DNA of 64,000 nt from Streptomyces cellulosae. Lineage in GTDB: Bacteria; Actinomycetota; Actinomycetes; Streptomycetales; Streptomycetaceae. Where the stretch lies: the NCBI RefSeq assembly GCF_000721105.1, contig NZ_JOEV01000041.1, forward strand, positions 5,535-69,534. The letters run 5' to 3'. The translations under genes and the position numbers were made by a program. Each line of letters opens with the position of its first letter. Position 1 is the first letter of the stretch. Below the pieces are notes generated by a model. It searched no databases. It was not told the DNA's origin and saw only the letters and a program-made list of their open reading frames with translations. Positions 42,685 through 50,425 of this stretch are shown in pieces.

Positions 42685-43539
42685 TCACGGCGTCGCGTTC
42701 GGTCCGTCCGGCCTGGTGCGGCGCTGCTCGACCATCTCGCGGCTCAGTGCCTCGGTCTCCGGTTCGGGCAGCCGCTCGAAGCCGTCCTCGGTGATGACCG
42801 CGACGATGGGGTAGATCCGGCGACTGATGTCGGGGCCGCCGGTCGCGGAGTCGTCGTCGGCCGCGTCGTACAGCGCCTGCAACGCGGTGAGGGCGGCCTC
42901 GCGCCGGTCCATGCCCTTGCGGAACAGCTTCTTCAACGCGCCCCGGGCGTACGGGGATCCTGAGCCCTCGGCGTGGAAGTCCGTCTTCTCGTACAGTCCG
43001 CCGGCCACGTCGAAGCTGAAGATGCGGCCCTTCTCGCCCTCGGGCGCCGTGGCGTCGTAGCCGGTGAGAAGGGGGACGACGGCGAGGCCCTGCATGGCCT
43101 GGCCGAGGTTCTCCCGGATCATGCCGGCCAGGCGGCGCGCCTTGCCGTCGACGCTCATCGCGACGCCCTCGATCTTCTCGAAGTGCGTCAGCTCCACCTG
43201 GTACAGCTTCACCATGTCGAGCGCGAGACCGACGGTGCCGGCGAAGGCGACGGCCGTGTGGTCGTCGGCGGGATGCACCTTCTCCAGGTCCCGCTGGGCG
43301 ATCAGGTTGCCCATGGTGGCCCTGCGGTCGCCGGCGATCAGCACGCCGTCGCGGTAGGTGAGGGCCAGCACGGTGGTGCCGTGCGGGACCTGGTCGGACG
43401 GGGCGACCACACCGGGCGGGAGGATCCGGCGGGTGCTCAGCAGTTCCGGGCGGTGGGCCGCCAGGAACGTACTGAACGACGATGTGCCAGGGGTGAGGAA
43501 CTCGTCTCCTAACCGCCCGCCGTTCTCGTTCCCTGTCAT
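42685..43539 (-). CDS. prcB: 20S proteasome beta subunit, orphan paralogue; contains TTA codon
   Basis: 284 residues from ATG at 43539, with GAGGGGG before it. The propeptide (residues 1-54) contains the conserved F-L-T-P-G-T-S-S-F. Cleavage at H-G / T-T would expose Thr55 as catalytic nucleophile. The active-site region V-L-I-A-G-D-R-R-A-T-M-G-N (Asp, Arg, Lys-equivalent positions), G-S-G-S-P-Y-A-R-G and the Y-D-A-A-D-D-D-S-A-T-G-G-P-D motif are intact. Canonical actinobacterial prcB is followed by prcA and sits with mpa, dop and pup; none of these is here, so this is a second, isolated copy. Codon 10 (43512-43510) is TTA. It might build mixed or beta-only rings; inference. Confidence 0.92.
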   Translation of the reverse strand: MTGNENGGRLGDEFLTPGTSSFSTFLAAHRPELLSTRRILPPGVVAPSDQVPHGTTVLALTYRDGVLIAGDRRATMGNLIAQRDLEKVHPADDHTAVAFAGTVGLALDMVKLYQVELTHFEKIEGVAMSVDGKARRLAGMIRENLGQAMQGLAVVPLLTGYDATAPEGEKGRIFSFDVAGGLYEKTDFHAEGSGSPYARGALKKLFRKGMDRREAALTALQALYDAADDDSATGGPDISRRIYPIVAVITEDGFERLPEPETEALSREMVEQRRTRPDGPNATP

Positions 43540-43659
43540 GGCAATCCCCCTCGTCCGTGATCCGACATCCGGACTCCTACCAGGTGCGGGCGAGCGGGAA
43601 ACACCAGTGACCGCACAGCTCTCCCGAGGCGACGGCGACCTGATCCCGCGTCATCCCGT

Positions 43660-45147
43660 TCAGGTCCCGGCCGGCGCCGGTGCGATGTGGAGGTCCACTC
43701 CCGCGCCCCGGTGGGTGTCCCAGTCGCGGGCGTACGACGGGGGCTTGGCGCCGGGCAGGGTGACGTTGGCGGCCGGGATCCGGCGGGCGGTGCGCAGGAT
43801 GTCCGCCCGGGTGCTGTTGGCGTTGTGTCCGCCGGTCGCGGCCGAGGAGCAACCGGTGTAGTAGGCGATGGGGATGGCCTCGTGCCCGGTGAGCAGACAG
43901 GGCGGCTCGACACCCAGGCGGTGCAGGGCGTCGGCGGTGCGCGCCCAGTCACGGCGGTCGGCGCCGGTGCGGTCCACGGTGCGCTCCAGGACGACGTACT
44001 GCACCGCGAGATGCCCGGCCAGGCCGAGTGCGAGCACGGCCGCCGCCACCGGGCGCCAGCGGCGCTGCGGCCGGGTGACCAGGTGCAGGAGCGCGTCGGC
44101 GACGGGGATCGCCGCCAGGGCGTAGGCGGGCAGCAGGAAGCGGGGAGCCGCGTAGCCGATCATGAACAGGTAGGGCACGGCAGCCGTGCCGGCACAGGCC
44201 AGCGTCAGCAGTGTCCGCTCGGTGCGGCGGGCCCGTAACGCGACCATGAGACCGACGACGGCGAGCAGCGGGAGGACGAACCACCAGACCATCACCGCCG
44301 GGTGGGGCATCGATCCGGTGCACGGACGGCACAGGGCCCGTCCGCCGAGACTGCGCAGTTGGTCGTCGACGGCGAAGTTCCAGCCCAGGCCGCCCTGGAT
44401 GTCCGAGGCGTCGGACAGCCGCTGCCCGAGGCCGCCGTAGCTGACGTACGCCTCGATCACCCACTCCACCGCGCCCGCGGCGAGTCCGCCGGCCAGCGCG
44501 AGGCCGGGGCGCCACAGGCGGCCCACCGCCACCAGGACGAGCAGCGGCAGCGTGACCCACACCGCGTCGGTGGGCCGCATCCACGCCATGAGCATGGCGC
44601 CCGCCGCGACGCCCCACAGGGCGGCCCGGTCGAGGCGGTCCGCGCGGAGGCGCACGAAGCAGCCGACGGTGATCAGGGCGCCGAGAGCGACCCAGTAGTT
44701 GGGCATGGCCTGCGGCCCGTAGTAGAGCGTCACCCACAGGGAGGCGAAGACCGCGCCCGCCACGGCCAGGACACGGATCGGGAACAGTCCGCGCCAGACC
44801 CGCAGGGCCAGGTAGAGGCCGAGGCCGGAGAGAACGGCGAGGTAGACGCGCAGGAGTTCGGTGGACGTCGACCAGGACGCGATCGGCGCCACCAGCAGGG
44901 AGATGCCCCGGGACCGCGGGGCGCTGAAGAAGGCGGCCGGCGCCTGGGTGCCGACCTGGCTGACATACACGGTCTCGTCCCAGCCGAGGCCCATGCCCGG
45001 GCCGACGAGGACCAGTTGGGCGAGGGTGAAGGCGGCGGCCACGGCTGCGAGTGGCCATGCCCAGCGCGTCCCGGCGGACGCGCTGGGCATGCTCGCCGGT
45101 TCGCGTCTTCGCAGACCGACGAGCATGGCGTTCGTGCCGTTCACCAT
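43660..45147 (-). CDS. PMT/ArnT-like integral membrane glycosyltransferase; contains TTA codon
   Basis: 495 residues from ATG at 45147 (AAGGGG upstream). About 11 membrane helices. The first loop has W-D-E-T-V-Y, the D-E motif that binds metal and sugar donor in GT-C enzymes of the GT39/GT83 type. A soluble C-terminal part (~residues 400-495) carries a Cys pair region (P-P-C-L-L-T, Y-T-G-C-S-S). Such proteins transfer a sugar from polyprenyl phosphate to outer acceptors. Codon 304 (44238-44236) is TTA. It lies 120 bp upstream of the orphan proteasome gene on the same strand. Confidence 0.82.
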   Translation of the reverse strand: MVNGTNAMLVGLRRREPASMPSASAGTRWAWPLAAVAAAFTLAQLVLVGPGMGLGWDETVYVSQVGTQAPAAFFSAPRSRGISLLVAPIASWSTSTELLRVYLAVLSGLGLYLALRVWRGLFPIRVLAVAGAVFASLWVTLYYGPQAMPNYWVALGALITVGCFVRLRADRLDRAALWGVAAGAMLMAWMRPTDAVWVTLPLLVLVAVGRLWRPGLALAGGLAAGAVEWVIEAYVSYGGLGQRLSDASDIQGGLGWNFAVDDQLRSLGGRALCRPCTGSMPHPAVMVWWFVLPLLAVVGLMVALRARRTERTLLTLACAGTAAVPYLFMIGYAAPRFLLPAYALAAIPVADALLHLVTRPQRRWRPVAAAVLALGLAGHLAVQYVVLERTVDRTGADRRDWARTADALHRLGVEPPCLLTGHEAIPIAYYTGCSSAATGGHNANSTRADILRTARRIPAANVTLPGAKPPSYARDWDTHRGAGVDLHIAPAPAGT

Positions 45148-45311
45148 TCCACCCCTTACCCCTACGTGTCCGTAGAGCCGCTCAACCCCCGCAGCCGACG
45201 AGCCGGAAGCGGGATCGGTTTTACTGAAAATCACGCCAAAGCTAACCCGAGGTGGATGGTTGTGCAGCCGGTATTCGGCCAGGTGAGTGGCCTGATCCGG
45301 TGAGTCTCCGG

Positions 45312-47666
45312 TCAGCGGACGGTGGGGCTGCGGTGCGGGGGCTGTTCGGGGGTCGGGCGGGTCGCTTGGGGTGGGATCGCGCGGACGACGGGGCCGTCGC
45401 CGTTCACGGTGAGGGGGTCTCCGTGGTGCCGGATGGTCAGAGGTGAGCCCGACACCAGGGTGTAGGTGGCCTTGTCCGCACCGATCTCCACCCGCAGGCG
45501 CCGGCCGAGGACTTGCAGGGTGAAGGCCAGACGGCTGAACCTGTCGGGCAGCCGGGGCGCGAACCGGAGGGAGTCGCCGTCCCGGCGCAGACCGCCGAAC
45601 CCGGCGACCAGGGCCGTCCAGGAACCGGCGAGGGACGCGATGTGCAGTCCGTCGCCGGTGTTGTGCTCCAGGTCGGCGAGGTCCATCAGCGCCGCCTCGG
45701 CCGCGTAGGCGTAGGCCAGGTCGAGATGCCCGGACTGGGCGGCGACGACGGCCTGGACGCACGCCGAGAGCGAGGAGTCCCGTACGGTCAGCGGTTCGTA
45801 GTAGGCGAAGTTGCGGGCGATCTGCTCCTCGTCGTGGAACTGCTCGAACCAGCCGCTGCACGTGTACATCGCCAGTACCAGGTCGGCCTGTTTGACCACC
45901 TGCTTGCGGTAGAGGTCGAAGTAGGGGAAGTGCAGCAGCAGCGGGTACTGGTCGGGGCGGGTGCCGTCGAAGTCCCAGCGCTGGTAGCGGGTGAAGCCGG
46001 CGTGCTGCTCGTGGACGCCGAGTTCGTCGTTGTAGGGGATGTGCACGGCCTCGGCGGCATCCCGCCAGGCGGCGCTCTCCTCGTCGTCGACGCCGAGCCG
46101 GGCCGCCTGGTCGGGGTGCCGTTCACAGGCGTCGGCGGCGGCCAGCAGGTTCGCCCGGGCCATCAGGTTGGTGTACAGGTTGTCGTCGGCGACCGCGCTG
46201 TACTCGTCGGGCCCGGTGACGCCGTCGATGTGGAAGACGCCGTGGTGGTCGTGGTGGCCGAGCGAGCGCCACAACCTGGCGGTCTCCACCAGGAGTTCGA
46301 CACCGGTGTCCCGCTCGAAGCCGCCGTCGCCGGTCGCCGCGACATGGCGCACCACCGCGTCCGCGATGGCGGCGTTGACATGGAAGGCGGCCGTGCCGGC
46401 GGGCCAGTACGCCGATCCCTCCGAGCCCTCGATGGTCCGCCAGGGGAACGCGGCGCCGTTCAGGCCGAGTTGCTGGGCGCGTTCCCGGGCGGCGGGCAGG
46501 GTGTTCTGCCGCCAGCGCAGGGCCTCGGCCACGGAGTCGGGGGCGGTGTAGGTGAGCAGGGGCAGCACGAAGGTCTCGGTGTCCCAGAAGGCGTGGCCGT
46601 CGTAGCCGGAACCGGTCAGTCCCTTGGCGGGGATGGCCCGTTGTTCGGCGCGGGCACCGGCCTGCAGGACGTGGAAGAGGGCGAAGCGGACGGCCTGCTG
46701 GATCTCCTCGTCGCCGTCGACCTCGACGTCGGCGCGCGCCCAGAAGTCGTCGAGGTAGTCCCGCTGTTCGTCGAGGAGGCCCTGCCAGCCGCTGTGCGCG
46801 GCCGCCGCCAGCGCCGCCTCGACCTGGTCGCTCATCGCGGGCCGGGAGCGGGCGCCGGACCAGCCGTGGGCGACGACTTTCTCCACGCGCAGCCGCTGAC
46901 CGGGTTCCAGGACGGAGGTCACCGTCAGCCGGGACACGTCCACGTTGCTCTCGCTGCTGGTCGTGGTCCGGTCGGGGCCGTCGATGACATGGTCGGCGGC
47001 CACGGCCACCCGGAAGCCGCTGCGGCGGGTGCGGTGCACCAGACGCAGCCGGGTGCCGGAGGCGAGGTCCTCCTCCGGCTCCAGCGGCGACTTCAGGGCC
47101 CGGGCGGCGCGCGGGTCGCCGTTCGGCTCCGGCAGGCTCTCGTTGGCGACCAGTTCCGACTGGATCACCACACGGGTCCGGCTGTCGACGGGCTCCACCT
47201 CGTACGCCACGGCTGCGATCGCCCGCTGGGTGAGGGAGACGAGCCGTGTCGAGCGCACCCGTATCCGGGAGCCGGCCGGCGATATCCACTCGCAGGTGCG
47301 CTCCAGCACTCCCCGGCGCAGGTCCAGGGTGCGTTCATGGGCGACGAGGCGGCCGTAGCGCAGGTCGAAGGGCTCGTCGTCGACCAGCAGCCGCAGCACC
47401 TTGCCGTTGGTGACGTTGATGACGGTCTGGCCGGACTCCGGGTAGCCGTAACCGGCCTCGGCGTAGGGCAGTGGGTGCAGTTCGTACACGCCGTTGAGGT
47501 AGGAGCCGGGCAGGCCGTGGGGTTCGCCCTCGTCGAGGTTGCCGCGCCAGCCGACATGGCCGTTGGACAGCGCGAACACGGACTCGCTCTGGGCGAGGAC
47601 GTCGAGGCTGAGGTCGGTCTCACGGACGGCCCACGGTTCGACGGTGTAGGCCCGCTGGTCGATCAC
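45312..47666 (-). CDS. GH65 glycosyl phosphorylase (trehalose/maltose/kojibiose type)
   Basis: 784 residues from GTG at 47666, overlapping the stop of the upstream HAD gene (GTGA). N-terminal beta-sandwich with S-N-G-H-V-G-W-R-G-N-L-D-E-G; helical linker; (alpha/alpha)6 catalytic domain with F-W-D-T-E-T-F-V-L-P and the catalytic acid Glu488 in V-T-G-P-D-E-Y-S; the phosphate-binding region K-Q-A-D-L-V-L-A-M; C-terminal beta domain. The reaction splits an alpha-glucosyl disaccharide with phosphate to give beta-glucose 1-phosphate, which the coupled phosphomutase then uses. Which disaccharide cannot be settled by eye. A Pro/Arg-rich tail extends the C-terminus. Confidence 0.93.
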   Translation of the reverse strand: MIDQRAYTVEPWAVRETDLSLDVLAQSESVFALSNGHVGWRGNLDEGEPHGLPGSYLNGVYELHPLPYAEAGYGYPESGQTVINVTNGKVLRLLVDDEPFDLRYGRLVAHERTLDLRRGVLERTCEWISPAGSRIRVRSTRLVSLTQRAIAAVAYEVEPVDSRTRVVIQSELVANESLPEPNGDPRAARALKSPLEPEEDLASGTRLRLVHRTRRSGFRVAVAADHVIDGPDRTTTSSESNVDVSRLTVTSVLEPGQRLRVEKVVAHGWSGARSRPAMSDQVEAALAAAAHSGWQGLLDEQRDYLDDFWARADVEVDGDEEIQQAVRFALFHVLQAGARAEQRAIPAKGLTGSGYDGHAFWDTETFVLPLLTYTAPDSVAEALRWRQNTLPAARERAQQLGLNGAAFPWRTIEGSEGSAYWPAGTAAFHVNAAIADAVVRHVAATGDGGFERDTGVELLVETARLWRSLGHHDHHGVFHIDGVTGPDEYSAVADDNLYTNLMARANLLAAADACERHPDQAARLGVDDEESAAWRDAAEAVHIPYNDELGVHEQHAGFTRYQRWDFDGTRPDQYPLLLHFPYFDLYRKQVVKQADLVLAMYTCSGWFEQFHDEEQIARNFAYYEPLTVRDSSLSACVQAVVAAQSGHLDLAYAYAAEAALMDLADLEHNTGDGLHIASLAGSWTALVAGFGGLRRDGDSLRFAPRLPDRFSRLAFTLQVLGRRLRVEIGADKATYTLVSGSPLTIRHHGDPLTVNGDGPVVRAIPPQATRPTPEQPPHRSPTVR

Positions 47667-48400
47667 GCCTGGCCTCCCAGTTCGGCGAGGTCCTGCACGA
47701 CCCGGTCGGCGCCGTGCGCGTACAGGGCGTCGGTCTGTCCGACGCGGTCGACGCCGATGACGTACCCGAAGTGGCCCGAGCGGCCCGCGTCCATGCCGGC
47801 CAGAGCGTCCTCGAAGACGGCGCAGCGCGCGGCGTCGACGCCCAGGTCCTTCGCGGCCGCCAGGAAGGTGTCGGGGCGCGGCTTGCCCGGCAGTTTCCGC
47901 TCGGCGGCCACCACGCCGTCGATGCGTACGTCGAAGAGGTCCTCGGCGTCGACGGCGCGCAGGACGTCGCGGCAGTTGGCGCTGGAGGAGACGATCGCGG
48001 TGTGCAGGCCCTTGGCGCGGACCTGGGCTATGTAGCGCAGGGTGCCGTCGTAGGCCTCGACCCCGTCGGTGCGGATCTTCTCCAGGACCAGGTCGTTCTT
48101 GCGGTTGCCCAGGCCGTGGACGGTCGGGGCGTCCGGTGGATCGCCCGGGCCGCCCTCGGGCAGTTGGATGCCGCGGGAGGCGAGGAAGGTGCGGACGCCG
48201 TCCGCGCGGGGGCGGCCGTCGACGTATTCGTCGTAGTCCTTGTCGTCGAACGGCCGGAAGTCGTCGCCTTCGCGTTCCCGCAGGAACGCGTCGAACATCT
48301 CCTTCCAGGCGGCCGCGTGCACGACGGCTGTCCTCGTGACGACACCGTCGAGGTCGAAGAGGCAGGCCAGGATGTCTTCGGGAAGACCGAGCTCCGTCAT
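47663..48400 (-). CDS. pgmB: beta-phosphoglucomutase-type HAD hydrolase
   Basis: 245 residues. HAD motif I is F-D-L-D-G-V-V (nucleophile Asp and acid/base Asp), the cap region holds K-D-Y-D-E-Y-V-D-G-R-P-R, motif II is I-V-S-S-S, motif III K-P-R-P-D and motif IV F-E-D-A-L-A-G. It converts beta-glucose 1-phosphate to glucose 6-phosphate. Its stop overlaps the start of the GH65 gene, so the pair is translated together. ATG at 48400 is chosen, with no clear ribosome site; GTG 48409 is close by and in frame. Confidence 0.9.
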   Translation of the reverse strand: MTELGLPEDILACLFDLDGVVTRTAVVHAAAWKEMFDAFLREREGDDFRPFDDKDYDEYVDGRPRADGVRTFLASRGIQLPEGGPGDPPDAPTVHGLGNRKNDLVLEKIRTDGVEAYDGTLRYIAQVRAKGLHTAIVSSSANCRDVLRAVDAEDLFDVRIDGVVAAERKLPGKPRPDTFLAAAKDLGVDAARCAVFEDALAGMDAGRSGHFGYVIGVDRVGQTDALYAHGADRVVQDLAELGGQA

Positions 48401-48500
48401 ACAGGACACGGTTCCCCGCGAAACCGTCTCCAGTGGGTGGCGCACGCCACACGGGGCGTGTTTCACGCCACGCTCTCACCCCCTTCTTGCGCCGGGGAGC

Positions 48501-48896
48501 TCAGTCGTGAGGGAACGAGTGGTGCTCGTGGGCCACCAGCCAGCGGCCGTGCTCCTTGCGCAGACCGAAGGTCAGCCGCAGACGCAACGTGGGGTGCGCG
48601 GCGAGTTCCTCGGGCATGGCGCACCGCAGCAGCGCGTATGCGTAGGCGACGTCGGTCCCGGCCGTGATGTCGAGGGACTCGATGTCGAAGCAGGCGCCCT
48701 GGGCCTGCCAGGCGAAGAACGGCGGCCAGGCCGCCCGGTAGGCGGCCAGCCCCCGGATGCCCTCGTCGGGCGGCGGCACGTCGAACATCACGAGGTCCTC
48801 GGCGTGGCCGGCGAGAACGCCGTCGAGGTCCCCTCGGTGGACGGATCGCGCCCACCCGGTGATCAGGGCGCGGATCTCTGCTTCGTCGTCGGACAC
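48501..48896 (-). CDS. SnoaL/NTF2-like protein
   Basis: 131 residues from GTG at 48896 with AAAGGAG 9 nt before. Cone-shaped alpha+beta barrel pattern: D-E-A-E-I-R-A-L-I-T-G-W-A-R-S-V-H-R-G-D-L-D-G-V-L at the start, D-L-V-M-F-D-V-P-P-P, and W-L-V-A-H-E-H-H-S at the end. This fits the DUF4440/SnoaL_3 group, used as small enzymes or binding proteins. Substrate unknown. Confidence 0.85.
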   Translation of the reverse strand: MSDDEAEIRALITGWARSVHRGDLDGVLAGHAEDLVMFDVPPPDEGIRGLAAYRAAWPPFFAWQAQGACFDIESLDITAGTDVAYAYALLRCAMPEELAAHPTLRLRLTFGLRKEHGRWLVAHEHHSFPHD

Positions 48897-48986
48897 GGCT
48901 GGGGCTCCTTTCTCCCCCTTTCCAGCTCCAGCCTGCTCCGCCTGCCCGAAGTCATCGACCCGACACCGGATGACACACTCTGCTGT

Positions 48987-49697
48987 GTGCCGCTGACCTT
49001 CGAAGACCTCCTCAGCCGCGCCCGCGCCCTCGCCCACCCCGGGCGCCGGGCGATCCTCGGCATCGCCGGCGGCCCGGGCGCCGGCAAGACCACCCTCGCC
49101 GAGCACCTCGTACGGGCACTGAACCGGGCCGGGGACCCGTGGGTGGCGCACGTCCCCATGGACGGCTTCCACCTCGCCGACGTCGAACTGGACCGGCTCG
49201 GCCGCCGGGACCGCAAGGGCGCGCCCGACACCTTCGACGCGGCCGGCTACGCGGCCCTGCTGCGCCGGCTGCGCGAGGAGACGGGCGACGAGGTCGTGTA
49301 CGCCCCCGGGTTCGAGCGGGTGCTGGAGCAGCCGGTCGCGGGCTCGATCCCGATACCGCCGACCGCCCGTCTGGTGGTGACCGAGGGGAACTACCTGCTG
49401 CTGGACACGGGCGCGTGGGCGAGGGTCAGGCCGCAGCTGGACGAGGTCTGGTTCTGCGAGCTCGACGAGGACGAGCGTCTGCGCCGACTGGTCGGCCGGC
49501 ACGAGCGGTTCGGCAAGAGCCACGAGGAGGCGGTGGCCTGGGTAATGCGCTCGGACCAGCGCAACGCGGAGCTGGTCGCGGCGACGCGGGAGCGGGCGGA
49601 TCTGGTGGTGCAGGACGTCGTGACGTGGCCGGACGGGGCTGGACGTGACCGCGCCGGCGGTGGACCGGGAGGGGTTGGAGAGGACGCCGGCAGGTGA
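48987..49697 (+). CDS. nucleoside/nucleotide kinase family protein (uridine/panthothenate kinase-like P-loop)
   Basis: 236 residues from GTG at 48987 (V-P-L-T-F-E-D-L-L). P-loop G-I-A-G-G-P-G-A-G-K-T-T near residue 24; V-P-M-D-G-F-H-L-A-D near 55 (substrate Asp/His of the uridine/panthothenate kinase superfamily); V-V-T-E-G-N-Y-L-L-L Walker B-like segment near 133; R-R-L-V-G-R-H-E-R-F-G-K lid arginines near 170. In similar actinobacterial loci such kinases act on fructose or nucleosides. Divergent from the SnoaL-like gene with only 90 bp between starts. Confidence 0.85.
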   Translation: MPLTFEDLLSRARALAHPGRRAILGIAGGPGAGKTTLAEHLVRALNRAGDPWVAHVPMDGFHLADVELDRLGRRDRKGAPDTFDAAGYAALLRRLREETGDEVVYAPGFERVLEQPVAGSIPIPPTARLVVTEGNYLLLDTGAWARVRPQLDEVWFCELDEDERLRRLVGRHERFGKSHEEAVAWVMRSDQRNAELVAATRERADLVVQDVVTWPDGAGRDRAGGGPGGVGEDAGR

Positions 49698-49789
49698 GCG
49701 GCAGCCCTTCTGTTGTTCCGCAGCCGAACCTGCCGCCCCTCCGACGAAGCTCGCGCTCGGTGTCGGTGCCGTTCGATAGCGTCCTGGGC

Positions 49790-50425
49790 ATGACAGACGG
49801 AATCGTATGGCTGGTGGACCTCGAGGGCTGGATGTCCAGCGTCGTGTTCGCTCGCGGTGTCGCACCGGAGGACCTCGCCGTGCGCATGGGAGGCGACCCG
49901 GACGGCGCGACGGAACCGATCACCGACGGCGAGGTGGAGGACCTCGGGGCCGAGTGGTACCGGCCGGGTGAGTACGGGGACGGTGTCGTGCGGGTGGGCG
50001 AGAGCGCGGGGTGGTCCTTCGCCCTGGAGTACGGGGATTCGACCGGCGGTGACCTGCTCGAGGAGATCTCCCGGGACGGTGTCGAGGTCGTGCGGTACGT
50101 GCCGATACAGGAGCACCCGCCCGCCTCGGTGTACTACGCCCGCGACGGCGTGTTCCGTTGCGGGTTCGGGCTGCGCGAGGAGGTGTGGCGCTGGGGTCGC
50201 GAACCGGATCTGCTCCTGCCCGACCTCGCCGCGGCCGGAGTCCTCGCACCCGACGGCAGGACGTGCCTCCCGCCGGAGGACGAGGACTACAAGACCGGTT
50301 ATCGACGCAGCCTGGGTGTCGTGGAGCAGCGGTTCGGGCTGTCCCTCTCCCCCGCCTTCCTCGAGGACGCCCGGCTGCCCGCCTGCGCCGTGCGCGGCGC
50401 CCCGCGGATGACCCTCAGCCGCTGA
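49790..50425 (+). CDS. DUF6461-like hypothetical protein
   Basis: 211 residues from ATG at 49790. The start (I-V-W-L-V-D-L-E-G-W-M-S-S-V-V-F-A-R-G-V-A-P-E-D-L-A-V-R-M-G-G) matches the F-x-R-G-x-x-P-E-D/E pattern of DUF6461. The body is acidic with several Trp/Tyr. No signal or membrane segment. Its 3' end overlaps the convergent gene by 11 bp. Function unknown. Confidence 0.7.
   Translation: MTDGIVWLVDLEGWMSSVVFARGVAPEDLAVRMGGDPDGATEPITDGEVEDLGAEWYRPGEYGDGVVRVGESAGWSFALEYGDSTGGDLLEEISRDGVEVVRYVPIQEHPPASVYYARDGVFRCGFGLREEVWRWGREPDLLLPDLAAAGVLAPDGRTCLPPEDEDYKTGYRRSLGVVEQRFGLSLSPAFLEDARLPACAVRGAPRMTLSR

Noticed and set aside
45513..48035. 840-codon plus-strand open frame
   Set aside because: Antisense to the GH65/beta-phosphoglucomutase pair.
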